This document shows, piece after piece, positions 27,289-36,499 of a stretch of 64,000 bases of DNA. Under the pieces are notes generated by a model. That model made no database searches and had not been told where the DNA came from. It worked only from the letters and a program-made list of their open reading frames with translations. How positions within the stretch are numbered: the first letter of the stretch is position 1; the number at the start of each line of letters is the position of its first letter. The DNA comes from Erythrobacter neustonensis (GTDB lineage: Bacteria > Pseudomonadota > Alphaproteobacteria > Sphingomonadales > Sphingomonadaceae): positions 3,026,364 to 3,090,363 of the forward strand of contig NZ_CP016033.1 of assembly GCF_001663175.1 (NCBI RefSeq). The letters are read 5' to 3'. The translations under genes were made by a program, and so were the position numbers.

Positions 27289-30200
27289 TTACGCCGGTTT
27301 GGCCTCCATCTGGTCAGTCTCGCCATCCTTGCGGCGGCGGGCAGACGGCTCATTGTCTTCAGGCTTGATCTTGAACCAGAGCGCATAAAGCGCCGGCAAA
27401 AACAGCAGCGTCAGCACGGTGCCACCCAACGTCCCGCCGATCAGCGTGATCGCCATCGAACCCCAGAACACCGAGGAAATCAGCGGCACGAAGGCCAGAA
27501 CCGCCGCTAGCGCCGTCAGGATCACGGGGCGCGAACGCTGCACCGTTGCCTCGACCAGAGCATCGTAGGGCGAAAGACCCGCCTTTTCGTTGTCGTGGAT
27601 CTGACCGATCAGGATCAGCGTGTTGCGCATCAGGATGCCAGCCAGAGCGATCAGGCCGAGGATCGCATTGAAGCCGAAGGGCGTGCCGGTAATCAGCAAG
27701 GTCGGCACCACGCCGATCAGTCCCAGCGGCGCCGTCAGCAACACGATCGTCGTGGCGGAAAGGCTGCGCACCTGCAGAATGATCACCACCATCATGAACA
27801 GGATCATGATCGGGAAAATGGGCGCAAGTGCCTTGTTCGCCTTGGCCGATTCCTCGATGTTGCCGCCCGTGGCGATGGTGTAGCCCGCCGGAAGCGTGTC
27901 GATAACGGGCTTGAGCTTCTGTGCGATTGCGGTCGACACATCGGGCGGCTGCAGCCCCTCGGCGATGTCGCCGCGCACGGTAATGGTCGGCACCCGGTCG
28001 CGTCGCTTGAGGATCGGCTCCTCCATGCGCACTTCGATGCGTCCGATCTGGCTGACCGACAGCCGCTGACCCTGCGCGCCGATCAGCGTGTAATTGCCCA
28101 GCTTCGAAGGATCGAACCGGTCAGCACCGGAAGAACGCGCCACAACATCCACCGCACGGATATCCTGCCTGACTTGGCTTACGGCCATACCCTGAAGCAG
28201 GAACTGGAGCTGCTCGGCAACGCTTGCGGATGTGAGGCCAAAGGCGCGCAGACGGTCCTGATCGAGATTGACCCGCATCACCGGCACCCTGTCGCCCCAG
28301 TCGATGTTGACGTCGCGCATCATCGGATCGCCATCCATGATCGCCTTGACCTTTTCGGCAATCGCCCGGACTTCACCAATGTCGGCGCCGCTTACTCGGA
28401 ACGCGACGGGAAACGGCGATGGCGGCCCGAACACCAGCTGCGTGGCGCGCACCCGGGCCATCGGCGCCAGACCATCGGCCACGGCCTTGCGCAAGCGCCA
28501 TTTGATCGCGTCGCGCCGCTCTTCGTCATCGGTGCGGACAATGATCTTGGCAAAGGCCGGATCGGGCAGCTCCGAATTGAGCGACAGGTAGAACCGCGGC
28601 GCACCCTGCCCGATATAGCTGGTGACAATCTTCGCTTCGGGTTGCTTGCGCAGCCACGCTTCAACCGCAGCTGTCGCCTTTTCGCTGGATGCGATGGTGG
28701 CGCCTTCGGGCAGATAGAGCTCGACCAGCAGTTCGGGCCTGTCTGACGATGGGAAAAATTGCTTTTCGACCAGCGGCATCCCCGCCGCTGCAAGCACCAG
28801 TGCACCGAAGGTGGCGAACGCGACGAGCTTCCTCCGTTTCACCGCCCATCCGATCAGCCCCCGCACCCGTTCGTAGCGGGGGGTGCGATAGATCGCATCA
28901 TGCCCGCCCTCGACCGGCTTGATCACAGGCAGCAGCTTGACGCCCATGTAGGGAGTAAAGATCACCGCCACGAACCACGAGGCGATCAGGGCGAAGCCCA
29001 CCACCCAGAAGATGTTGCCGGCATATTCGCCCGCACCCGACTGGGCAAAGCCGACCGGCATGAGCCCGATCACCGTCAGCAGCGTGCCCGCCAGCATCGG
29101 CGCTGCGGTGTGGCTCCACGCATAGGCGGATGCCTTTATGCGGTCGTAACCTTCCTCCATCTTCACCACCATCATTTCGATGGCGATGATCGCGTCGTCG
29201 ACCAGCAGCCCGAGCGCGAGGATCAGCGCGCCCAGCGTGATGCGGTCGAGCACCCGTCCGGTGAGCCACATCACCACCAGCGCGATCGCAAGCGTGAGCG
29301 GCACGGCACCCGCCACCACGATGCCGACCCGCCAGCCGAGGCTGATGAGGCTGACAATCAGGACAATCGCGAGCGCTTCAAGAAAGGTCTTGGTGAATTG
29401 GCCGACCGCCGCATCGATGTTGACCGCCTGATCGGCGACCTTCTCCAAGGTCATGCCAAGCGGCAGTTCGCTCTTGATCGTTTCGACTTCCGCATTCAAC
29501 GCCTTGCCGAGATCAAGGCCGTTCCAACCCTGCTTCATCACCACACTCAGCATCAGCGCGTCTTCGCCCTGATTGCGGATCTTGTAGGTCGCCGGGTCTT
29601 GGTAGCCGCGCTTGACCGTGGCGACATCGGACAGGCGCACAGCCGTGCCATTGCCTGCTACCGGCAAATCGCGGATTTTCTGAAGATCGTCGAAGGCTCC
29701 ATCCAACCGGACCGGCACAGTCGGCCCATCGGTTTCAAGAGAGCCGGAAGGGGTCAACAGATTCTGCTGGCCCAGCGCCTGAAGCACATCGCGCGGGGAC
29801 ACGCCCAGCGTGGCCAGACGTTCGGGCGAAAACTCGACGAAAATCTGTTCGGGCTGCTCCCCCAGCAACTTGATCTTGTTCACGCCAGGCACGCGCAGCA
29901 GCCGCTGCCGCAGCACCTCGGCATCGCGCACCAGCTGACGATGCGGCACGCCCTTGGCAGACAGCGCGTAGAGCGCGAAGCTGACATCTCCATATTCGTC
30001 ATCGACAAACGGCCCTGCCACCCCGCGCGGCAGCCTGCGCTGTTCATCGGACAGCTTCTTGCGCGCCTGATAGAACTGTTCCGGCACCTCGGACGGCGGG
30101 GTCGTGTCCTTCAGCCAAACCGTCAGGAAGGCAAAGCCGGGCCGGGTGAAAGTGTCGGTCCGGTCATAGTGCTTCAGTTCCTGCAGGCGTTTTTCGAGCG

Positions 30201-30432
30201 GGTCGGCAACCTGATCCTGCATTTCCTGCGCCGTCGCTCCGGGCCAGGCTGCCGAGACCGTAAAGGTCTTGATGGTGAAAGACGGGTCTTCTGCCCGTCC
30301 GATCTGGGTGTAGGCGAAAATGCCGATCAGCATCGTGATGACCAGAAAGAACAAGGTGACCGATTTCTCGCGCACTGCCAGCGCCGAGAGGTTGAAGCCG
30401 CTGCCCGGCTCCGCGTGCCCTGCGCCGCTCAC
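27289..30432 (-). CDS. RND efflux pump, inner-membrane transporter (AcrB/HAE family)
   Basis: Proton-driven exporter of 1047 residues, full RND length, with twelve transmembrane helices and two large periplasmic loops. The N-terminal helix (TLFFLVITMLIGIFAYTQI) and the TM4 charged motif with paired Asp (LALGLLVDDAIIAIEMM, near residue 413) needed for proton relay are present. The GTG start at 30432 overlaps the adaptor stop. It forms a tripartite pump with the adaptor gene and the outer-membrane factor across the TetR gene. Substrates are unknown. Confidence 0.92.
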   Translation of the reverse strand: MSGAGHAEPGSGFNLSALAVREKSVTLFFLVITMLIGIFAYTQIGRAEDPSFTIKTFTVSAAWPGATAQEMQDQVADPLEKRLQELKHYDRTDTFTRPGFAFLTVWLKDTTPPSEVPEQFYQARKKLSDEQRRLPRGVAGPFVDDEYGDVSFALYALSAKGVPHRQLVRDAEVLRQRLLRVPGVNKIKLLGEQPEQIFVEFSPERLATLGVSPRDVLQALGQQNLLTPSGSLETDGPTVPVRLDGAFDDLQKIRDLPVAGNGTAVRLSDVATVKRGYQDPATYKIRNQGEDALMLSVVMKQGWNGLDLGKALNAEVETIKSELPLGMTLEKVADQAVNIDAAVGQFTKTFLEALAIVLIVSLISLGWRVGIVVAGAVPLTLAIALVVMWLTGRVLDRITLGALILALGLLVDDAIIAIEMMVVKMEEGYDRIKASAYAWSHTAAPMLAGTLLTVIGLMPVGFAQSGAGEYAGNIFWVVGFALIASWFVAVIFTPYMGVKLLPVIKPVEGGHDAIYRTPRYERVRGLIGWAVKRRKLVAFATFGALVLAAAGMPLVEKQFFPSSDRPELLVELYLPEGATIASSEKATAAVEAWLRKQPEAKIVTSYIGQGAPRFYLSLNSELPDPAFAKIIVRTDDEERRDAIKWRLRKAVADGLAPMARVRATQLVFGPPSPFPVAFRVSGADIGEVRAIAEKVKAIMDGDPMMRDVNIDWGDRVPVMRVNLDQDRLRAFGLTSASVAEQLQFLLQGMAVSQVRQDIRAVDVVARSSGADRFDPSKLGNYTLIGAQGQRLSVSQIGRIEVRMEEPILKRRDRVPTITVRGDIAEGLQPPDVSTAIAQKLKPVIDTLPAGYTIATGGNIEESAKANKALAPIFPIMILFMMVVIILQVRSLSATTIVLLTAPLGLIGVVPTLLITGTPFGFNAILGLIALAGILMRNTLILIGQIHDNEKAGLSPYDALVEATVQRSRPVILTALAAVLAFVPLISSVFWGSMAITLIGGTLGGTVLTLLFLPALYALWFKIKPEDNEPSARRRKDGETDQMEAKPA

Positions 30433-31559
30433 TTCTGTGACACCCGCACGGCCTGCCCCTGGCGCAGCAAATGCGCGCCCATGGCCACGATGACCTCGCC
30501 GGGTTTGATCCCGGCTGAAAGGAACGCCGATTCTTCATCGACAGCAGCGATCTTTACTGGCCGCCATGTTACCGTCTTATCCTTGCCGGAACTGACGACC
30601 CAGACCCCCGGTCCCTTGCCCGCATCGCGGATCGCCCCCAGAGGAACCGCAATCTGGGCTCCATCGCTGCCCGCCTGCGGCAGGGCGACGGTCACGGTGG
30701 AACCAATCGGGGCGCCGGCCGCCGCGCCGCTGAGCGTATAGCGCGCCTCGTAGGTGCGGGTCAGCGGGTCGGCGGCATCCGACAATTGGCGCAAGGTGCC
30801 TGCTCCCTGCGCGCCGCCGAAGGTGCGTGCCCCGACGCTCGACCCGATTTGTGGCCGCACGTTTTCCGGCAGATCGATCAGCGCTTCACGCGGTCCGGAA
30901 CGGGCCAGCCGGACGACGACCTGCCCTGCCCCGACAACCTGACCGGGTTCTGCAAGGGTCTCGACCACCGTTCCGTCAGCATCGGCAACGATCAAACTGT
31001 AACCGCCCTGGTTGCGCGCGACCCGAGCTTCGGCAGTGGCAGTCGCCAGTTGTGCGCTGGCGGCTTCGGCCGCGGCCTTGGCCTGATCATAAGTCGACGC
31101 AGAAACGGCCCCCGCTTCGACAAGGCCCTTCAGGCGGGCCAGATCCGCCGCTGTCTGCTGGGCGCGGGCGCGGGCCGCAGCAACGCCGCCCTCGGCGGCG
31201 CGCGCGGCCAGCGCCAGGTCCGAACCGTCGATCCGCATCAGGGGCTGACCGCGGCGGACGGTCTGTCCGGCCTCGACATAACGGGCGACAACCTTGCCGC
31301 CGACGCGAAAGCCCAGATCGCTCTGGACGCGCGCGGCCACGACGCCGGTGAACTCCTGCGCGCCTGCGGTGCCCGGCGCAGCGCTTGTCGCCCGAACCAG
31401 CGGGGGAAGCGTACGGGGATCGGTTTCTGGCTCGCTGCAACCCGAAAGGGCCGCAAGGCAAAGCGGAAGACCGAGCAACGCCGCACGCCTTCGCATCTTG
31501 TCCGCAGATCGGCCCACGGCGGTGTGGGCAGGAATTTGGGTAAGCGTGGTCGCGAGCAT
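30429..31559 (-). CDS. RND efflux periplasmic adaptor (MFP), lipoprotein
   Basis: Membrane-fusion protein of 376 residues linking pump and outer-membrane channel. The lipobox LSGC near residue 40 marks a lipoprotein. The barrel-sandwich half-motif (VGGKVVARYVEAGQTVRRGQ) and a long Ala-rich coiled-coil hairpin follow. The start at 31559 has GGAAGG six bases before it; a shorter start at 31496 has a better signal-peptide length but no ribosome site. Its promoter at 31589-31615 carries a TetR operator. Confidence 0.9.
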   Translation of the reverse strand: MLATTLTQIPAHTAVGRSADKMRRRAALLGLPLCLAALSGCSEPETDPRTLPPLVRATSAAPGTAGAQEFTGVVAARVQSDLGFRVGGKVVARYVEAGQTVRRGQPLMRIDGSDLALAARAAEGGVAAARARAQQTAADLARLKGLVEAGAVSASTYDQAKAAAEAASAQLATATAEARVARNQGGYSLIVADADGTVVETLAEPGQVVGAGQVVVRLARSGPREALIDLPENVRPQIGSSVGARTFGGAQGAGTLRQLSDAADPLTRTYEARYTLSGAAAGAPIGSTVTVALPQAGSDGAQIAVPLGAIRDAGKGPGVWVVSSGKDKTVTWRPVKIAAVDEESAFLSAGIKPGEVIVAMGAHLLRQGQAVRVSQK

Positions 31560-31588
31560 GAGGGGCCTTCCGAACGAGTCGGAAACAA

Positions 31589-31624
31589 ATTGTAGCCCAG
31601 TGACTAATTTGTCAATTGGTCACT
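31589..31624 (-). promoter_or_regulatory. Promoter and operator of the adaptor-pump operon
   Basis: Minus strand: TTGACA (31610-31615) and TACAAT (31589-31594) with a 15-base spacer. Overlapping it at 31599-31624 is a 26-bp palindrome with arms AGTGACTAATT and AATTGGTCACT. A matching copy lies before the outer-membrane-factor gene. Confidence 0.68.
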
Positions 31625-31633
31625 CATTCCACG

Positions 31634-32254
31634 TCAGGGCGCGAGGCTGCGAAGGATGAGCGAGGTCACGTCGGTTTGGGCACGCGGCAGGATGCTCTGG
31701 CTGTGCTCAAGGAAAATCGGCTTGATGAAGGGCATCATGGCATAGAAGATCCCGCGCGTCGTCTCGTCGAGCGGTGTCTTGCGCTCAAACTCTCCGCTCT
31801 CGCGTCCCTCCTTGACGATGCTCTCGATCAACGCTTTCAAACGATCCGTATAGACCTTCGCCGACGGCCAGTTTTCGATCGAGGCCTGAGCAGCGATGGC
31901 GTGAAGCTTGCGCTCGTTGAAAAGCAGGCCAAGCCCGGCAGAGGTGACCGTTTCGGTGAAAAGCCGCATCTTTTCAGTCGCTGTTTGCCCGGCATCGACG
32001 GCGGCCCGGACCTCATCGAAAAGCTTTCCGGTGGTGCTGAGGCAGATGGCTTCGCCGATCGCCTGTTTGGATTCGAAGAAGCGGTAGATGTACGCCTTCG
32101 AGAAGCCGATGGCCCGGGCAAGATCGGCAACCGTGGTCTTCTCGTAGCCGTAATGCGCGAAGTAATCGTGGGCTGCTGCGATGATCTGATCGCGAACCGT
32201 GTGATCGGCCGGGCCGCGTGCGGCGAGATCTGGAAGCGGGGCGTGCTTGGTCAT
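31634..32254 (-). CDS. TetR/AcrR repressor of the RND efflux system
   Basis: A 206-residue regulator. Helix-turn-helix VADLARAIGFSKAYIYRFFESK at about residues 40-61; the C-terminal ligand pocket has an AcrR-like helical pattern. The start at 32254 is preferred over 32272. It sits between the adaptor-pump operon and the divergent outer-membrane factor, and near-identical operators lie on each side, one of which also covers its own promoter. Derepression by a pump substrate is the usual logic. Confidence 0.88.
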   Translation of the reverse strand: MTKHAPLPDLAARGPADHTVRDQIIAAAHDYFAHYGYEKTTVADLARAIGFSKAYIYRFFESKQAIGEAICLSTTGKLFDEVRAAVDAGQTATEKMRLFTETVTSAGLGLLFNERKLHAIAAQASIENWPSAKVYTDRLKALIESIVKEGRESGEFERKTPLDETTRGIFYAMMPFIKPIFLEHSQSILPRAQTDVTSLILRSLAP

Positions 32255-32282
32255 GGGCCATCGGTAGCGCAAATTTCCGCAA

Positions 32283-32317
32283 TTGACAAATAGTGACTTT
32301 TTTCGTCATTGGTCACT
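32283..32317. promoter_or_regulatory. Operator between TetR and outer-membrane factor
   Basis: TTGACA (32283-32288) precedes a 26-bp inverted repeat at 32292-32317 with arms AGTGAC and GTCACT. It shares AGTGACT at the left and TTGGTCACT at the right with the operator at 31599-31624. Confidence 0.65.
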
Positions 32318-32339
32318 TGCACCAGTTAAGGACTGCCTC

Positions 32340-33797
32340 ATGTCTACCCGTCGACCACTCCTTGCCAGCTCCGCCGCGCTGCTTTTGCTCGGTGGCTGCG
32401 CAACAGGCCCTGCATACAGGCAACCCGACCTTTCCCTGCCGACCACCTTTACCACGAGCGAGGCAGTCGCGGCGCGCACAGCCCCGGAAGCATCGGTTGA
32501 TCTGGTCGAATGGTGGCATTCCTTCAACGATCCGCTCCTTACAAGCCTGATCGAACGTGCCGTTGCCCAGAACCTTGATCTGAAGCAGGCCGAAGCTCGG
32601 GTGCTCCAGGCACGGGCCGCCTTGCGGTTTAGCAACGCCGAGATGTTGCCAACCGGCGCGGCGAGCGGACAGGCAGGAATCAATTATCAGTCGCTCGAAA
32701 CGCCAATCGGCCAGGTGGCCAGCGCATTTCCCGGGTTCGACCGGTCCACTGGCGCTTACGAGGCAGGTCTCAGCGCCAGTTGGGAAATCGATCTGTTCGG
32801 CGGAAACGACGCCGCACGCGATGCGGCCCGGGCTGATTGGCAGGCGTCAGAAGCAGGTGCCGTCGCCGCGCGCCTCGCGGTGATCGCACAGACCGCCGAT
32901 ACCTACGTCACGATCCGGGCCTTGCAAGAGCGTCTGGCGATCGTGCGCGCGCAGGAAGCCGTCCAGGCAAACCTCGTGCGGTTGGTTGCGCTTCAGTTCG
33001 AACGCGGCGTGGCGGCCGAGTTGCAACTGCGTCAGGCCGAAGGCGCCCTAGGGCAGGTACGCGCCGCGATCCCTGCTCTGGAAAATCAGCTGGACACGGC
33101 GATGAACGCGCTCGATGTCCTTTTGGGCTTGCTACCCGGCACCACCAGGGCCGAGCTTTCGGCGCCGCAGCCTATCCCGACGCCGCCCGCAATCACCACC
33201 GCCGGCGGTCCTGCGGCCCTGATGCGTCGACGTCCCGATATCATTGCAGCCGAGCGTTCCTTGGCTGCGTCAAACGCGCGAATTGGCGCCGCCACAGCCG
33301 AATATTATCCGAAGTTCTCGCTCAATGGCCTGATCGGCACGGCTGCCACCACGTCCGGCGCGCTGTTCGGCGGCAATGCCGTGCAAGGCAGCGGTTTCCT
33401 CGGGCTGCGCTGGCGGCTGTTCGATTTTGGCCGCATCGACGCCGAGATCAAGCTGGCCGAAGGCCGCAACGCCGAAGCGCTCGCAGCCTATCGCCAAACG
33501 GTGCTGCGCGCCTCCGAGGATGTCGAGAACGCCCTTTCGCTGCTGCTCCGGCAGGAAGCGCAGGCTGAAGCCTTGTCCGCAGCCGAAGCGTCTTTGGCGC
33601 GTGCGCAGACTTCGTCCGAGGCCGCATACAATGCAGGCTTCGTTAGCCTGATCGAAGTGCTCGATGCAGATCGTCGCTTGCTGGAGACGCGTGATGGGCT
33701 GGTACAGGCGCGCGCAGGGGCAAGCCGCGGTGCGATTGCCGCGTTCCGCGCTCTGGGAGGCGGATGGGAAGGCGCGGGTGCGCTGGCTGGAGGCTGA
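32340..33797 (+). CDS. RND outer-membrane factor (NodT/OprM family lipoprotein)
   Basis: TolC-like channel of 485 residues. The signal peptide ends in the lipobox LGGC near residue 21, followed by the family start PAYRQPDLSLP and WWHSFNDPLLTSLIERA. Two repeats of long helices and the segment MRRRPDIIAAERSLAASNARIGAA near residue 300 are diagnostic. The start at 32340 follows AAGGA. It completes the tripartite pump whose other genes are on the opposite strand, and shares regulation through the operator just upstream. Confidence 0.92.
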   Translation: MSTRRPLLASSAALLLLGGCATGPAYRQPDLSLPTTFTTSEAVAARTAPEASVDLVEWWHSFNDPLLTSLIERAVAQNLDLKQAEARVLQARAALRFSNAEMLPTGAASGQAGINYQSLETPIGQVASAFPGFDRSTGAYEAGLSASWEIDLFGGNDAARDAARADWQASEAGAVAARLAVIAQTADTYVTIRALQERLAIVRAQEAVQANLVRLVALQFERGVAAELQLRQAEGALGQVRAAIPALENQLDTAMNALDVLLGLLPGTTRAELSAPQPIPTPPAITTAGGPAALMRRRPDIIAAERSLAASNARIGAATAEYYPKFSLNGLIGTAATTSGALFGGNAVQGSGFLGLRWRLFDFGRIDAEIKLAEGRNAEALAAYRQTVLRASEDVENALSLLLRQEAQAEALSAAEASLARAQTSSEAAYNAGFVSLIEVLDADRRLLETRDGLVQARAGASRGAIAAFRALGGGWEGAGALAGG

Positions 33798-33800
33798 CAT

Positions 33801-34241
33801 ATGAGCGACAAGGCAATGAACGGATTGGAGCAGGTGCAGGCGCTGCTGGCCGGAGGCGTGCAACCTCCCTTCGGCCGCAAGATGGGCGTATCGCTGGTTG
33901 AGGCGAGCGAGGGCCATGCGGTGTTCGAAGGAACGCCGAACGAAGCGCACTACAATCCCATGGGCACGGTGCATGGCGGCTATGCAGCTGCCATGCTCGA
34001 CAGCGCTTGCGGCATCGCGGCGCATACCGGCTTGCAACCGGGGCAAGCCTACACGACCGCCGAAATAAAGGTCTCCTACATTCGCGCGCTCAGTGCACAA
34101 AGCGGGACGGTCCGGGCCGTCGGCAAGTTGGTTTCCATCGGTCGGCGCGCGGCATTCGCCGAAGCGAGCCTTTATGACGAAGCCGGAAGATTGTGTGCCA
34201 CAGCAACATCGACATTGGTGGTGTTTGAGGCCTCCACCTGA
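33801..34241 (+). CDS. PaaI-type hotdog thioesterase
   Basis: Hydrolyses acyl-CoA thioesters; 146 residues, the usual length of a single hotdog fold. The signature HYNPMGTVHGGYAAAMLDSACG lies near residues 50-71 and contains the conserved Asn, HGG and Asp. It starts three bases after the outer-membrane-factor stop, so it is co-transcribed with it. Its link with efflux is unclear; it may recycle CoA from acyl groups under the same inducer. The substrate may be aryl- or medium-chain acyl-CoA. Confidence 0.88.
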   Translation: MSDKAMNGLEQVQALLAGGVQPPFGRKMGVSLVEASEGHAVFEGTPNEAHYNPMGTVHGGYAAAMLDSACGIAAHTGLQPGQAYTTAEIKVSYIRALSAQSGTVRAVGKLVSIGRRAAFAEASLYDEAGRLCATATSTLVVFEAST

Positions 34242-34335
34242 TTAGCCAACCTGAGTTCGCCTCGGTACAGGTGTGGAGGACACGAGCGGAAAATCCTGCG
34301 AAAACCGTTATGGGCCCTTTTGATCCGGACCGGTA

Positions 34336-34365
34336 TAGTGGTAGCAGTAACAGTAGTATTAGTAA
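34336..34365. repeat. Short AGT-rich simple repeat
   Basis: A run of about 30 bases built from AGT-like triplets between the thioesterase and the recombinase. It is AT-richer than its surroundings and lies close to where the inserted element should end. Confidence 0.4.
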
Positions 34366-34424
34366 CCGAGAAACAGTCGCCTGAATTGCAATCCATCCGT
34401 CTGTGTAAGATTGCGAACATTTAC

Positions 34425-36449
34425 TTACCGATCGTGTTTTCCAGCGGCGAGTGACCTTGCCCTCCGCGGCGCACGCAAGCGGGCAGGAAGCAGCGCAGCA
34501 GGGAAAGGATCGAGGTGCTCGGTCACAATAGGGATCGCCGCGGCCGCCTTCCGCAGCAATTCCATGTGCGCCTTCGAATAGCGCCCTTCGGTTTCGCTCG
34601 AAAGCTTATGCCCTGCGAAGTCAGCCCTCAATTCGGGCATCACCTCGGCGCCCTTCATGGCGTTGATGACAGTGTGCCGGAAGGATTGCGTAGCTTGGCC
34701 CGATTTCAGGAACGGCAAAGCTCGCGCAATCTTCGTCCAGATCGTCTTATAGTAGGCATCCCCCATGGTGCCCTTCCCGCTCTCCGCTACCAGTTCAGGA
34801 AACAGCATGGTCTCGCCAGCCTCGCGCAATGCCGTGACGTAGTCCGGAAGCCCGAGGCGGACCAGCTCGCTCGCTAAGGGCAATTTGCGGGCCGAAGTGA
34901 TCGTCTTGAGCCGCCGAATTTCTGTCGGCCGAACGTCGAACTGCCAGTGGCCATCGACCACCTCGATGTCATCCAGCATGAGCCCGCAGATTTCCTCGCG
35001 CCGCATGCCGGTATACCAGCCTATCAGGGGCACAAAATACCACGCGCTGTGGACATGGAGATCACCCGGCTGCATTCGGCGGGCCAGAGACTTGGAACCG
35101 GTCCACGGCGGAAGGCTAAAAAGCATCCGGCCCTGCTCTTCGGTATAGGTGTCGCGTTGGTCGCGGGCATTGCGATCATCGTTTTCGATGAACGAGCTGT
35201 AGTCCAGCGGACTGAGCGGATGGTGCTTTGCGAACCAAGTGGTGAGTTGACGCAGGAAGCCCCAATGGCGGTTCGTGGTGCTAAGGCCAAGCCCGAGCTG
35301 ATCTCTCGTCAACGCTCCGGCGGGCATCTTGACCGCATCTTCTGTGCCCTTGCGCTTTGCAGCCTTTGCGATGGCCTCTTCACCCCGCCGGACGCGTTTT
35401 TCGGTCTCCTCCACGACTTCCCAGATCGTCATTTCGCGTTGTTTGGGCGATTTGCGAAAAGAGGGACCATGCAGCGCCTCGAAGCAGTTATTGAGCTGGA
35501 CGAGGTGATCATGGGTGACGCGGGCCAAAGGTGTCTCAAACATGATCTGCTCAAGCAGGAGTGCAGGAAGCCTGAACTGTTCGCGGGTTTTGTCCGTCCA
35601 AGGTCTCCCGCCCTTCCGGCGAGATTTGCCATCGCTGCCGCCAGTGCGCGGGTTATGCTCGAAGAATTTCTCGACCGCTTCCGTGGGCGTCATAGTTGCC
35701 CATGGTCCCGCAACGACGGGGGCAGCCGGCGCTTGCGGTGTATTGGTTGTGGCAGAGTATAACGTGGGCTGCGCTAGTTGCTCATAGCCAGCCACAGGGA
35801 CCGAAGCGTAGGCAGCTCCGGGATTGGCTAGCGTGGCCCGGAACTCCCGGATCGCCTCAATGCGCGCCTGATTGACGACCTTGCGGGCCATCGCCTCACG
35901 CAGCGCGGATTGTGCGACGCCGATTTCAGCTAGCCGGGCGACTGCGGCTTCTTCAGCGCCTTCCTGTGCGATCGATGCGGCCAAGTCCGACCAGGCCATG
36001 ACGACGATCGGCTCCTCTTCAGCATCAGGATCGATGCGAGCGACGAGAAAATCCTCAACCCTTCCTTTGGTGGCGCCACCCACCGCCGCCAATTCGCTGG
36101 CCCCGAGCCTGAGCGAAAGCGCCTTTTCAATGTCCTCGTGATCCTCCGGCGGGTGAATGTGAAGCTGGGCGTGCATCACCTCGAGCCGGTCACGCTCAAC
36201 CAGCATCTGGCGACGGAAGATCTCCGCGCGCTGGGCGGCGGTTAATGCGTCGGTCGCAATCTTGGCGGTCATGTTCATCGCGAGCCGTTCACAGATCAGG
36301 GTCATGGCCGGAGCCAGCAGGGCTGCCCGTTTCCGGCTGGTGGTCTTGAGCGAGAAGCGTAACCGAAAAGGCTTATCGGGACCTAAACGTATGAGTCTGC
36401 GGAAGTAGTATGTCCCCTGCTTGCGGGTGACGTTCTGGATGCCGCACAT
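34425..36449 (-). CDS. Tyrosine recombinase / site-specific integrase
   Basis: Phage/ICE-type integrase of 674 residues. The N-terminal region carries the small domain seen in large alphaproteobacterial integrases (GTYYFRRLIRLGPDKPFRLRF resembles the DUF6538 start), then a SAM-like core-binding domain and a C-terminal catalytic domain. Catalytic Arg is in YTGMRREE; the second Arg in QSFRHT, where the usual preceding His is Gln; His in AGHKLS; nucleophile Tyr in GRYSKAH. The start at 36449 follows AGGAGA. It is not followed by other mobile-element genes and lies beside disrupted cyd genes, so it is probably what remains of an inserted element. Whether it is still active is uncertain. Confidence 0.88.
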   Translation of the reverse strand: MCGIQNVTRKQGTYYFRRLIRLGPDKPFRLRFSLKTTSRKRAALLAPAMTLICERLAMNMTAKIATDALTAAQRAEIFRRQMLVERDRLEVMHAQLHIHPPEDHEDIEKALSLRLGASELAAVGGATKGRVEDFLVARIDPDAEEEPIVVMAWSDLAASIAQEGAEEAAVARLAEIGVAQSALREAMARKVVNQARIEAIREFRATLANPGAAYASVPVAGYEQLAQPTLYSATTNTPQAPAAPVVAGPWATMTPTEAVEKFFEHNPRTGGSDGKSRRKGGRPWTDKTREQFRLPALLLEQIMFETPLARVTHDHLVQLNNCFEALHGPSFRKSPKQREMTIWEVVEETEKRVRRGEEAIAKAAKRKGTEDAVKMPAGALTRDQLGLGLSTTNRHWGFLRQLTTWFAKHHPLSPLDYSSFIENDDRNARDQRDTYTEEQGRMLFSLPPWTGSKSLARRMQPGDLHVHSAWYFVPLIGWYTGMRREEICGLMLDDIEVVDGHWQFDVRPTEIRRLKTITSARKLPLASELVRLGLPDYVTALREAGETMLFPELVAESGKGTMGDAYYKTIWTKIARALPFLKSGQATQSFRHTVINAMKGAEVMPELRADFAGHKLSSETEGRYSKAHMELLRKAAAAIPIVTEHLDPFPAALLPARLRAPRRARSLAAGKHDR

Positions 36450-36460
36450 GGCCGTGGTCT

Positions 36461-36499
36461 CCTGCCGTGGCACCCTGCCGTGGCACCCTGTTGTGGTGC
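36461..36499. repeat. Three 13-bp tandem repeats before the integrase gene
   Basis: CCTGCCGTGGCAC occurs twice exactly (36461-36473, 36474-36486), followed by the diverged CCTGTTGTGGTGC. Each full unit contains the palindrome TGCC-GT-GGCA. They lie 12 bases upstream of the integrase start, a place for integrase arm sites or an autoregulator. Confidence 0.6.

Noticed and set aside
28759..30741. Long plus-strand open frame of 660 codons across the RND pump genes
   Set aside because: It is antisense to a well-supported pump and adaptor, has no recognisable domain and a His/Arg/Gln-rich composition typical of a GC-rich shadow frame.
34242..34424. A tRNA or tmRNA end as the integrase target
   Set aside because: I looked for a T-arm and CCA-type 3' end beside the integrase and found none.
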